Under the pieces are notes generated by a model, which saw nothing but the letters and a program-made list of their open reading frames with translations, was not told the DNA's origin and ran no database searches. Below, one piece after another: positions 51,046 to 59,674 of a stretch of DNA of 64,000 nucleotides (positions within the stretch are counted from its first letter, which is position 1; every line of letters starts with the position of its first letter). This DNA comes from DATFDN01 sp963818885. Its GTDB lineage: Bacteria; Pseudomonadota; Alphaproteobacteria; Acetobacterales; Acetobacteraceae. The position numbers and the translations under genes are program-made. The stretch lies in contig CAWFTP010000004.1 of NCBI GenBank assembly GCA_963818885.1, forward strand, positions 124,001-188,000. The letters are read 5' to 3'.

Positions 51046-52185
51046 ATGCCAGCCGAGGCCGCTGCCCTCCCCGCCGCGCCGCCCTCGCTCCCGGTGGTGC
51101 AGGCCTACCACCCAGCAACCTTCCGGGAGCGTGGGGTGGCGGCGCCGTTCACGACCCCGGCCTTGTTGGGGGCGCGACTGCGCCTGACGGCTCGCGGCCA
51201 GCTCGAGATCGTCGCCGCGAACCCGGCCGGTGGACGCGGCGTCTACGTGCTCCCCTGGGCCGGGGTTTCCGAGCTTTGCCGGCCGACCGTGCACGATATT
51301 TTGCTCGGTCAACGGATTGGCGCCCTGCCTGCCCTCTCCCCCGGTGCGGTCCGCGCGGTCGCGCGCGACGTGGCAGCGGAGGGGATGGCGGGGCGCGAGG
51401 CCACGGCTGCAGCGCACATGGCCGCCCTGACGGACCAGCGGGATCGCATCGTCACGAACTTCCATCTGCTGCTCGCGCTGATCGCGCAGGTCGAGCCGGC
51501 GGAACTCGCCGACTTGGGAACCGAGCGAAGCCGTTCCGCCGAACTCGAGCTCCGCGCCAGACGCGCGCTCGCGCGGATCGGGCCAAAGCTCGGCCGGTCT
51601 CCGGTCGCGGTTGCGACGACACTGGAGGACCTTGCGGTTTGCTTCGCCGCGATCGGGATGCCCGATCAGACACCCGCGCCGCGCATCCCTCGGGGGATCG
51701 ACGCGCTCGCGCGGCTCCGCGTCGAGACGAGCGCGTGGGGTGCGGAGCATAGGGGCGAAAGCGCCACACACGCCGAAACGATCGCCGCCCTCGCCGACAT
51801 GACCCTGAGCTGCGCCGGACGCATGCTGGCCGATGCGCGTGGGATCACCGAGGACATGGCCCGGCTCATGCGCGGCCGGACCGGCGCCTCGGCGGCGCTC
51901 AACAGCAGGCTCGCGCGTCCTGACTGGCTCCTCGACGGCTGGGACCGACTCTGCGGCATCTGGAACTACGCCGAGGGCAACTCCGCCCGACATGCCGCGC
52001 TCGCCGAGATCGTCCAGTTGCTGCCGGTGCTGCCGCGGGAGACCGCAGAGTGGATCGGCGCGCCCGTGGCGGTCGACGCCCCTTGGCGACCCCGTGAGCC
52101 GGGTCGGCAACACGAAGACGCGCGGATCGGCTCCCTGTTCGAGCGCATCGAGCGCAACGAGGCTCTGCGTGCCATGGAAGTCTAG
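51046..52185 (+). CDS. Uncharacterised protein, 379 residues
   Basis: No family recognised. Largely alpha-helical and alanine-rich, no signal peptide or membrane helix. Landmarks: AYHPATFRERGVAAPFTTPALLGARLRL near residues 20-48, MAALTDQRDRIVTNFHLLLALIAQVEP near 125, DLAVCFAAIGMP near 200, RPDWLLDGWDRLCGIWNYA near 300, and a C-terminal ERIERNEALRAMEV. The WLLDGWDRLCGIW segment looks conserved-like. 23 bases separate it from the next unknown gene, with which it probably forms a unit. No clear ribosome site at ATG 51046. Lineage-specific, intact frame. Confidence 0.8.
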   Translation: MPAEAAALPAAPPSLPVVQAYHPATFRERGVAAPFTTPALLGARLRLTARGQLEIVAANPAGGRGVYVLPWAGVSELCRPTVHDILLGQRIGALPALSPGAVRAVARDVAAEGMAGREATAAAHMAALTDQRDRIVTNFHLLLALIAQVEPAELADLGTERSRSAELELRARRALARIGPKLGRSPVAVATTLEDLAVCFAAIGMPDQTPAPRIPRGIDALARLRVETSAWGAEHRGESATHAETIAALADMTLSCAGRMLADARGITEDMARLMRGRTGASAALNSRLARPDWLLDGWDRLCGIWNYAEGNSARHAALAEIVQLLPVLPRETAEWIGAPVAVDAPWRPREPGRQHEDARIGSLFERIERNEALRAMEV

Positions 52186-52208
52186 TCGGATGACGGGGCA
52201 GGAAGCGC

Positions 52209-53439
52209 GTGCGTGATCCGGTCCGGCAAATCGTCGAGCAGCTCGCCCACGCCCCTGACGAACAAGTGGCGCGGATCGTCGCGCTGGTCGACGCGATGGC
52301 GATCCGGGGCGACGCGGACGCCCTAGTCGCGCCTCTCCGTTCTCGCCTGAGTGTCCTTCGCCCCGCTCGCAAGCCGCGCTTCGGTCGCGTGCTGTTCACT
52401 CCGCTCGACCCGGTGATCGTGCCGGCCGAGGCATGGCGCGGGCAGACTTGCACCGTCCCGCGCAGCGCGCTGCCATCGATCGAGGCATTGGTCCGCGCCG
52501 GTCTTGGAACCGCCGTCGCCTCCATCGAGATCGCCATCGCGCGCCTGCCGGGCGGGAATCCGGCGCGGGTACACGAGTTGGGTGCGCGGCTGTGGAAGCC
52601 GGCAGCCTCGATTGTTCGCGACGCCAGGATGCCGCCCGGCTGGATCGAAGCGGGGCTGCCGGAGCGGGCTTTCGCGCCGATGCGCCGCGCCGTCGCAGCT
52701 GTATTAGTGACCGCCGCCGAGATCGGCGCCTGGCTGTGCCGTCCTCCGCACGAGCCGCCCCCAACCGGGGCGGCGTTGCAGGGCGTGCTGGGTGTCGCGC
52801 TGCCGCTGGGCAGCGGCGCCTGCGGGATGCTCGGCGCCGTGCTGCTCGCCCGCTTCCCGTCGATGAGCGGCGCGATCCTCGCAGCGCTGACCGCGCTGCA
52901 CCGTCAGGACTCGGTCTCGGCCCGCATCGCGACCGATCTGGCGCTGGGCGCCGTGGTCGGCAACCTGGAGAGCACGACCGCAGCCGACGTCGCCACCGCG
53001 CCGCTCGCAGACGCGGCCCGCTCCATCCAGGCGGCTGCGGGATTGTTGAAGGCACTGATCCGCGAGGCGGGGCCGGGCCGGCGAGAGCGGCTAACCGACA
53101 ATCGCGCTGATCTCGACGAACGCTGCCGCGCTCGCTTCTCGGACGCGCTGAAGAGCGGCCTGCTCGCGCCGCTCCGCATCCTGGCGAATGGCCGGGCAGG
53201 CACGCCGACCGCCGCGCAAGCAATCGAGCTCGAACGCGCGGCCCGCGATCTTCGCCACTTCGAGCACGCGGCGCGGCAATTGGGCGGCGGATCAGCATAC
53301 GACGACGCCCTTCGCTCCGCCGCCGGACAGGTGGAGGCACTCTCACGCGACACCGGTCAGACGCTCGCCGACCGCGTGCGGCTGGTGGAGATCCTGGCCG
53401 AACTCGGAGCAGGCGATGGCGGTACTGGAAGCGGGCTGA
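52209..53439 (+). CDS. Uncharacterised alanine-rich protein, partner of the preceding gene (one frame shift at end)
   Basis: About 409 residues after correction; GTG start 52209 with AGGAAG close upstream. No family recognised. Landmarks: VRQIVEQLAHAPDEQVARIVALVDAM near the start, ARKPRFGRVLFTPLDPVIVPAEAWRGQ near 52-78, a glycine/leucine-rich segment with GVLGVALPLGSGACGMLGAVLLARFPSM near 200-225 that could be a membrane or buried helix. As written, the frame runs on antisense to the phosphatase gene to 53966. Removing one G at about 53406 gives ELEQAMAVLEAG and a TGA at 53437-53439, a more natural end. Function unknown; the role is tied to the preceding gene only by spacing. Confidence 0.72.
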
Positions 53440-53444
53440 CGCCG

Positions 53445-54047
53445 TCACGCCGGCAGGTTCACCCCCTCGATCCGCAGGAAGTCCTCGCCGAGGACGAGGA
53501 TGCTGCGCGAACCCGGCGCGATCACGAGGCGTTGAAACAGGTCCAACGGCATGCCGAGCGCATGAGCGAGCACCGCCTTGATTACATCGGCATGGGTGAC
53601 CGCCGCCACCTCGGCGTTCGGAAAGCGGTCGCGCAACGCCATCAAGGTGGCGAGCACGCGTACCTGGACCGTGAGCATCGTCTCCCCGCCGGGAGGCGCG
53701 GCGACACTGCGGAACCTGTTGAAGGCCTGCCAGGCAAAGTCCTGGTGCATCTCCGCGAAGCTGCAGCCGGTCCATCCCCCGAAGTCGACCTCGTCCAGGC
53801 CGGGCTCGGTCTGGACCTCCAGATGGTGCGGAGCAGCGATGGCCCGTGCCGTCTCCTGCGCACGTTCGAGCGGACTCGCCACGACCGCAGCCAACGTTCG
53901 GCAAGCAAGCGCCCGTCCAAGGGCCAAGGATTGCGCCCGGCCGTGCTCGTTCAAACCCCAGCCTGACATACGGCCGGCCAGAATACCCTGCTCGAGCAGA
54001 TCGTAATCGGCATGGCGGACCAGCAGGATCCGCGTCGCCGCCGCCAT
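53445..54047 (-). CDS. Histidine phosphatase family protein (RHA variant)
   Basis: 200 residues from ATG 54047 (TAATG overlap with the inositol-phosphate synthase stop). Phosphoglycerate-mutase fold: the catalytic motif is LLVRHADYD, an RHA form of RHG; SPLERAQETARAI follows, then EVDFGGWTG and the second histidine in VAAVTHADVIKAVL. Translational coupling to ino1 suggests it could dephosphorylate inositol-1-phosphate or act on a downstream product; that is inference, since this fold handles many phosphoesters. It converges with the unknown gene ending at 53439. Confidence 0.9.
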   Translation of the reverse strand: MAAATRILLVRHADYDLLEQGILAGRMSGWGLNEHGRAQSLALGRALACRTLAAVVASPLERAQETARAIAAPHHLEVQTEPGLDEVDFGGWTGCSFAEMHQDFAWQAFNRFRSVAAPPGGETMLTVQVRVLATLMALRDRFPNAEVAAVTHADVIKAVLAHALGMPLDLFQRLVIAPGSRSILVLGEDFLRIEGVNLPA

Positions 54048-55129
54048 TACGCCGACCCGGCGGTACCGGCGATGAACGCCTCCGTCATCGCGCTCGCATC
54101 GTAGTCGTGGAACTGCTCGGGCGGGCTCTTCATCAGGGCGGCACACGGACCCATAAGCGCCCCGCCAATCCCGCGATCGAGCGCCAGCTTCGCGAGCCGC
54201 ACCGCATCGATCACCACGCCCGCCGAGTTCGGGCTGTCCCATACTTCAAGCTTCAGCTCACAGGAGAGCGGCACCCCGCCGAACGTGGTCCCTTCCATCC
54301 TTATGTAGCACCACTTCCGGTCGCTGAGCCATTCGACGTAATCGCTTGGGCCGACATGCACCGCATCGGCTGGCAACGGCACACCCAGCTCACTTGTCAC
54401 AGCACGTGTCTTCGACAGCTTTTTCGATTCCAGGCGTTCGCGCTCCAACATGTTCTGGAAGTCGGTGTTGCCGCCGAAATTGAGCTGATAGGTGCGATCG
54501 ACCCGCACCCCGCGCTCACGGAAAAGGCCGGTCAGCATCCGGTGAACGATGGTCGCGCCGACCTGGCTTTTGACATCATCGCCGATGATCGGCAGGCCCC
54601 GTGCACCGAAGCGCTCCCGCCATTCGGGATCGGAGGCAATAAAGACCGGAATACAGTTCACGAAGGCGCAGCCCGCTTGCAGCGCCGCCTCGGCATAGAA
54701 TTGTACTCCTTGCTCGGAGCCCACGGGCAGGTAGCACACCAGTACATCCGTCTCGCTCCGCCGCAACACGTCGGCGGCGTTCACCGGCTTCGCGGCGGAT
54801 TCGACCAGCCGCTGTTCCAGGTAGCGGCCGATGCCGTCGTGAGTCGGACCCCGTTGCACAGTTACCCCCATGGGCGGCACGCGGGTAAAGACGTGCGTGT
54901 TGTTCGGCTCCGCGCCGATCGCATCCGCCAAATCCTGGCCGACCTTTGGCTGAGTCACGTCGAAAGCGGCCGAGAAGTGAATGTCGCGGACATGGTAGCC
55001 CCCGAGTTCCACATGCATCAGCCCTGGAACCGTCTCGGCCGGATCGGCGTCGGCGTAGAAATGCACCCCCTGCACGAGGGAGGAGGCGCAGTTGCCCACC
55101 CCGGCGATCGCCACCCGCAGCTTCGGCAT
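54047..55129 (-). CDS. ino1: Myo-inositol-1-phosphate synthase
   Basis: Converts glucose-6-phosphate to inositol-1-phosphate with bound NAD. 360 residues, the short bacterial form. Motifs: RVAIAGVGNCASSLVQG (NAD site), VLVCYLPVGSEQGVQFYAEAAL, FVNCIPVFIASDP, PIIGDDVKSQVGATIVHRML, QLNFGGNTDFQNM and the catalytic-lysine region ESKKLSKTRAV, plus SDRKWCYIRMEGTTFGG. GGAGAAAAGG precedes the ATG. It lies between two histidine-phosphatase genes and overlaps one of them. Product probably goes to inositol lipids or a compatible solute. Confidence 0.95.
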   Translation of the reverse strand: MPKLRVAIAGVGNCASSLVQGVHFYADADPAETVPGLMHVELGGYHVRDIHFSAAFDVTQPKVGQDLADAIGAEPNNTHVFTRVPPMGVTVQRGPTHDGIGRYLEQRLVESAAKPVNAADVLRRSETDVLVCYLPVGSEQGVQFYAEAALQAGCAFVNCIPVFIASDPEWRERFGARGLPIIGDDVKSQVGATIVHRMLTGLFRERGVRVDRTYQLNFGGNTDFQNMLERERLESKKLSKTRAVTSELGVPLPADAVHVGPSDYVEWLSDRKWCYIRMEGTTFGGVPLSCELKLEVWDSPNSAGVVIDAVRLAKLALDRGIGGALMGPCAALMKSPPEQFHDYDASAMTEAFIAGTAGSA

Positions 55130-55202
55130 CCTTTTCTCCGTCTCGGCGCCGGGCGGGGAACGCTCCCGGATCGGAGGGGTTGCCGCAATGAAGGTAAGTT
55201 GC

Positions 55203-55757
55203 TCAGACCTTCCAGGGGATGCTGGCCGGGGCCGGGCCGGTCGGGTCGTAGCGCATCCATGTGCCGTTCTGCACCGACAGGCCGGTCATCGCCATGATGA
55301 ACCCCCAATGGGTCACCACCAGCGTGTTCGCCCAGTCAGGGAGGGCGGCCATCTCGGCCCGGAAGCGGGCCGCCCGCGCCTCGACATCGGCGGCGGGTTC
55401 CGGCCGTGGCTCCCACCAGACCTCATCGAGATGGGCAAAGTCGAGGTCCGGCCAGACGAAGCCGAGCTCGGTGCGCGGGGTTCCGATATCACACACGAAG
55501 GCGCAGCGCTCGCGCACGAGGGGATTGACGATGACGGGCAGACGCAGCGCCGTCGCGATCGGGGCGGCGGTCTCCAGCGCTCGGGTGAAGGGCGAGACGA
55601 TAATGCGCCTAATGCCTTCGTCGGCGAGGGCGAGAGCCGCGGCCCCCGCCTGGGCATGCCCCAGCTCGGTGAGCCTGGCATCGGTGATCCCGGGGTCCTT
55701 CCGGGTCGCGGTGAAGTGGAGGTTGAACTCGCTCTGGCCGTGACGGAGCAGGATCAT
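55203..55757 (-). CDS. Histidine phosphatase family protein (RHG)
   Basis: 184 residues from ATG 55757; the in-frame stretch upstream to 56003 is antisense to the Tim44 gene and not family-like. Catalytic MILLRHGQSEFNLHF, SPFTRALETAAPI, and the late histidine in LVVTHWGFIMAMTG. Substrate unknown. It lies 73 bases upstream of ino1 on the same strand, so it may be in the same transcript, making two phosphatases around one synthase. Divergent from the Tim44-like gene. Confidence 0.9.
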   Translation of the reverse strand: MILLRHGQSEFNLHFTATRKDPGITDARLTELGHAQAGAAALALADEGIRRIIVSPFTRALETAAPIATALRLPVIVNPLVRERCAFVCDIGTPRTELGFVWPDLDFAHLDEVWWEPRPEPAADVEARAARFRAEMAALPDWANTLVVTHWGFIMAMTGLSVQNGTWMRYDPTGPAPASIPWKV

Positions 55758-55844
55758 GGACCGCCGCTTACAATACCAACGGTCGCCCGGAAAGATTGTG
55801 CCGTCGCCAGGACCACGCTTATCTGTAGGCGAAGGAGGCTTATG

Positions 55845-56510
55845 ATGGATTTCGGCTCCGGGTTCCCGATCGACCTGATTCTGTTTGGGATGATCGCCGT
55901 TTTCCTGGTCCTGCGCCTGCGCAGCATCCTGGGCCGGCGGACAGGGCTCGAGAGCCAGCCGCTGCCGCCCGCCGTCGCCGCTCAACCGGGTCGGTCCGAT
56001 CATCGAAGGACGCGCCGAGCCCCCCGCAGCCGCCGCCCGCCCGCTGCCAGACGCGGGAACGCCGCTCGGGTCAGACGCTCGCGCGAATGCGCAGCATCGA
56101 CCGCAATTTCGACCCTACGCGCTTCCTCGACGGCGCCGAGAGCGCCTTCCGGATGATCGTCGCCGCCTTCGCCGCAGGCGACCGGGTGCGGCTGCGCGAT
56201 CTGCTCTCCGACGAGGTTTACCGTTCCTTCGAACTCGCGATCGCCGCGCGCGAGCAGGCGGGCCACGTCCAGGTCAGCGAGATCAAGTCCGATCCAGTCC
56301 GCCACGATCGAGGAAGCGGCGCTCACCGGCAGCCGCGCCGACATCACCGTGCGCTTCGTCTCCGACCAGGTCAGCCTGGTCAAGGATTTGGCCGGCCAGA
56401 TCGTGTCCGGCACGGAGGCGACGACGGAGCTGACCGACATTTGGACGTTCGAGCGCGATCTGACGGCGCGCGACCCTGCCTGGCACCTCAACAGCGTTCG
56501 CGGCGGCTGA
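55845..56510 (+). pseudogene. Tim44-like domain membrane protein, three frame shifts
   Basis: Start ATG 55845 (a second ATG at 55842), preceded by GAAGGAGG. N-terminal membrane helix FPIDLILFGMIAVFLVLRLRSILGRRTG; the Tim44/TimA domain begins MRSIDRNFDPTRFLDGAESAFRMIVAAFAAGD. The frame breaks three times: at about 55990 (GGG, after AAQP), 56075 (GGG before QTLARMRS) and 56290 (CC in ATCAAGTCC). Removing one base at each restores a chain ending TELTDIWTFERDLTARDPAWHLNSVRGG, TGA 56508-56510, about 220 residues. Bacterial Tim44 proteins (TimA) are inner-membrane proteins of unclear function near secretion or respiration. Confidence 0.8.
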
Positions 56511-56519
56511 CCCGCCTCC

Positions 56520-57341
56520 GTGGATGCGGTCGCATCGCCAAGACCGGAGATCATCGCCGGCCAGCAGCTGATCCTGGGCGACTGCCTCGACGTGCTGCCG
56601 ACCCTGCCGGCGGCCTCGGTGGACGTGATCGTCACCTCGCCGCCCTACAATCTCGGGGTCGCCTATCGCGACTACCACGACCGCCGGCCGGAGCAGGACT
56701 ATCTCGGCTGGATCGTGCGGGTCGGCGAGGCGCTGCGGCGCGTCATGCGGCCCGACGCCTCCTTCTTCCTCAACATCGCGGGCTCGTCCAAGGCGCCGTG
56801 GCTGCCCGTTCGAGCTGATCGTCCGCCTGCGCCCTCTGTTCACGCTGCAGAACCACATCGCCTGGGTGAAATCGATCGCGATCGGCAAGGACTTTGTCGG
56901 CCACTACAAGCCGATCCAGGGTGCGCGCTTCCTGCACCGCAATCACGAGCATCTGTTCCATCTGACACTCGACGGCGGCGTGCGGCTCGACCGGCTCGGC
57001 ATCGGCGTGCCGTTCAAGGACAAGTCGAACATCGCTCGGCGCGGCCATCCGACAGGACCTGCGCTGCCGCGGCGATACCTGGTTCATTCCCTACGAGACG
57101 GTGCAGACCCGGGCCGCCAAGTTCCATCATCCGAGCACCTTCCCGCTCGCGCTGCCGCGCTGGTGCATCCGCCTGCATGGCCGGCGCGATCCGGTCGTGC
57201 TCGACCCGTTCATGGGCACCGGCACGACGTTGCTCGCCGCCGCGGCCGAGGGCGGGCGAGGGATCGGCGATCGAGCTCGATCCCGTGTATCTCGACGTGG
57301 CGCGAGCGCGATTGAGCGAGGCACTGTTTCCGGGCCGCTGA
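56520..57341 (+). pseudogene. Beta-class site-specific DNA methyltransferase, three frame shifts
   Basis: GTG start at 56520, ten bases after the Tim44 stop. Motif order is beta class: IV first (VTSPPYNLG near residue 40), then X and I (LDPFMGTGTTLLAAAAEGGRG) near the C-terminus, as in CcrM/M.HinfI-type and DNA N4/N6-amino methyltransferases. Three single-base insertions interrupt it: at about 56807 (CCC before FELIVRLRP), 57052 (between HP and QDLRCRGDTWFIPYE) and 57265 (GGC G ATCGAG before IELDPVYLDVARARL). Removing them gives about 270 residues to TGA 57341. No restriction endonuclease is nearby. Target sequence unknown. Confidence 0.8.
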
Positions 57342-57448
57342 TCCCGCTTGCGCATCGCCCCCAACCGGGCGAAGGATCGGCGAGCCGGGTGGCGGGCCGC
57401 AATGGTCCGCCCCTGGCGGGGAGCGTTCAATCAACGGGAGAACAAAGC

Positions 57449-58660
57449 ATGATCACGCGTAGAGCGGCGATGGCCGCTGGGCTTGGCGCTATCGCGTCAG
57501 GCGGGCTGCGTGCCGCCCGGGCGGAGGACCTGCCGGGCGTCACCGCGACGACCCTGAAGATCGGCAACACCATGCCGTACAGCGGCCCCGCCTCGTCCTA
57601 CAGCAACATCGGCAAGACCGAGACGGCCTATTTCAAGATGGTCAATGGGGCCGGCGGGGTCGGCGGGCCGACAGATCGACTTCATCTCGCTCGACGACGC
57701 CTACAGCCCACCGCGCACGGTCGAGGACGTCCGCCGGCTGGTCGAGCAGGAGCATGTCGCCTTCCTGTTCCAGAACCTCGGGACGCCCTGCAACAGCGCA
57801 ATCGTCGAGTACTGCACGAGCCGCAAGGTCCCGCAGCTCTTCGTCGGCTCCGGCGCATCGAAATGGAGCGACTACAAGAAATACCCGTGGGCGATGGGTT
57901 GGCAGCCGAGCTACCGGACTGAGGCGCAGATTTACACGAAGTACATGCTGGCCGAATTCAAGTCGCCGCGGCTTGGTATTCTGTATCAAAATGATGATTT
58001 CGGAAAGGACTACCCGGCGGGCGTGCGCGATATCCTGGGCGACAAGTGGGACAGCGTCGTCGTGAAGACGGCGAGCTACGAGACGACGGATCCAACGATC
58101 GACTCGCAGATCGCCAGCCTTCAGGGCGCGGGAGCCGAACACGCTACTCGTCGCCGCCATCCCGAAATTCGCCGCACAGGCGATCCGTAAGGTGCACGAC
58201 CTCGACTGGAAGCCGCACTTCTTCCTCACCAACGTGTCGGTGTCCGTGGCCGGCGTCATGCGTCCTGCGGGGGTGGAGAACGGGGTCGGCATCATCACCA
58301 CGGGCTATCTCAAGGACCCGACCGATCCGGGCTGGGACAAGGACGCCGCGATGAAGGAGTTTCGCGACTTCATGAAGAAACAGATGCCGGGATTCGACCC
58401 GAGCGACGCCCAGCACGTCTTCGGCTACGGCATCACGCAAGACGATGGTGCAGGTGCTGAAGCAGTGCGACGGCAATTTCTCGCGGCCGAACGTGATGGC
58501 GCAGGCGGAGAATCTGCACGACCTCGACATCGGCGTGCTGCTACCCGGCATCACCATCTCGACCTCCAAGGCCGACCACCGCCCGATCAAATCGATGCAG
58601 CTCGAGCGTTGGAACGGCACGACATGGGAGCGTTTCGGCGGCCTGATCGCCGGGGTTTAG
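57449..58660 (+). pseudogene. Branched-chain amino acid-type binding protein, three frame shifts
   Basis: LivJ-fold orphan receptor with a leader MITRRAAMAAGLGAIASGG and GGGAG upstream. Mature start VTATTLKIGNTMPYSGPASSYSNIG. Extra bases at about 57670 (GGGCC before RQIDFISLDDAYSPPRTVED), 58134 (CCGAACACG before NTLLVAAIPKF) and 58438 (CAAGACG before TMVQVLKQCDGNFSRP). Removing them restores about 402 residues ending RWNGTTWERFGGLIAGV, TAG 58658-58660. Third receptor of this fold in the window, not closely like the other two (no GCPLV tail). No permease nearby. Confidence 0.85.
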
Positions 58661-58673
58661 GACCAGCGGCAAA

Positions 58674-58708
58674 CGAAAAGCCGCGCCCCGAGGGGCGCGG
58701 CTCTTCGT
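58674..58708. terminator. Bidirectional hairpin terminator
   Basis: AGCCGCGCCCC (58679-58689) and GGGGCGCGGCT (58692-58702) form a perfect 11-bp stem with a two-base GA between the arms, extended imperfectly by ACGAAA on one side and TCTTCGT on the other. It sits between the convergent receptor gene and PEP-CTERM gene and can serve both. Confidence 0.85.
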
Positions 58709-58723
58709 CTATAGTCCATCAGC

Positions 58724-59467
58724 TCAGCCGTGCCGCGAACGCCGCCGCACGAAGCCGAGACCGAGCAGGCCCGAACCAAGGACCGCGAGCGCCATCGGCT
58801 CCGGGACCGGGGTGAAAGTCACATCAGCATTAAAGTCCAACCGAGCCTGGACGGTGTGGCGATCGGCGAAGAACACGTCGATCGTGTGGGTGCCGGCCGA
58901 GAGCGGGGCCGTCGTGGTCGGCGCGACGATGTCGGCGTGCACGCCGCCGTTGGCGATGACCAGGTTGTTATCGATGAACATCCAGGCGTCATCGTCGGAG
59001 CCGAGATTGATCGTCACACTGCCAGGGGTCGGGATCGAGAAGGATCCCTCCAAGGTCGCGGACATATAGCCAAAGGGGGGACCGTTGTTGGGCGCCGTGA
59101 CCCCCGGCGGGATGATCGGGAAGAAGCCGGGCCGGAGTAAGGAGTGACGCCGACACGGAGGTCGGGCCGGAGGTGAACGCCCCCGGCGTCCACCATTGGA
59201 GCTGGCCGGCCCCATTAACGTCGGTGATCGGGCCTGACGGTCCGCTGTAGCTCGCGCCGAATGCAGAGACGGTCGGCAATCCACCGGTCAGGGTCGGGTT
59301 CACGAGCCCAGGTACCACCGACCCGTCGATCCCGTGCTCCACGTCCGGATTGCTTACGGCGAAGTGTAGGTCGTCAGGGTGAGGCTCGAAACCGCGTGGG
59401 CTGAAGCCATTCCCAAAAGAGCAATGGCCGCGACAGCAGCCACGCTGGAGAGAAGAACGGTCTTCAT
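58724..59467 (-). pseudogene. PEP-CTERM sorting-signal protein, frame-disrupted
   Basis: Secreted protein with an N-terminal signal peptide (MKTVLLSSVAAVAAIALLGMASAHA, ATG at 59467) and a C-terminal PVPEPMALAVLGSGLLGLGFVRRR: the VPEP motif, a hydrophobic helix and an arginine cluster, recognised by exosortase. The middle has LGSDDDAWMFIDNNLVIANGG and FFADRHTVQARLDF, a PA14-like look. The first frame stops after LTLTTYTSP; homology-like sequence resumes in another frame as VSNPDVEHGIDGSVVPGL, and changes again near 59136-59150 before FFPIIPPGVTAPNNGPPFG. The exact indels cannot be resolved by eye. No exosortase gene in the window. Confidence 0.8.
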
Positions 59468-59674
59468 AACGATCACCGCCGCTATGGTTAACGCTGGATT
59501 AACGCATAAACGATCGGAAAAGGTTCACGCAATGGATCCTTCGCCGCCGATTGTTAAACCGCAAATGGGGCCGTGCCCTCCGTCGCGTGGCCGCATGTCG
59601 GCGGGGAAAGGAACCGTCGCGGCCGCAAAACTCCTGCTTGATCAAACGCCGTTGCGGGCGGATATCCCGGCTCC
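59468..59674. promoter_or_regulatory. Divergent region, PEP-CTERM gene / hybrid kinase
   Basis: 207 bases of somewhat lower GC near 59480-59560 (for example GGTTAACGCTGGATTAACGCA, with two TTAACG/ATTAACG copies about ten bases apart). It must contain promoters for both genes. No protein-coding signal seen. Confidence 0.4.

Noticed and set aside
50317..52113. 598-codon minus-strand open frame over the PepSY-like and unknown genes
   Set aside because: Typical high-GC antisense shadow with low-complexity R/G/D-rich translation; includes regulator sequence only out of frame.
53440..53966. Long C-terminal extension of the unknown protein, antisense to the phosphatase
   Set aside because: It lies entirely antisense to a clear histidine phosphatase gene and has no fold signal; a one-base correction ends the protein at 53439.
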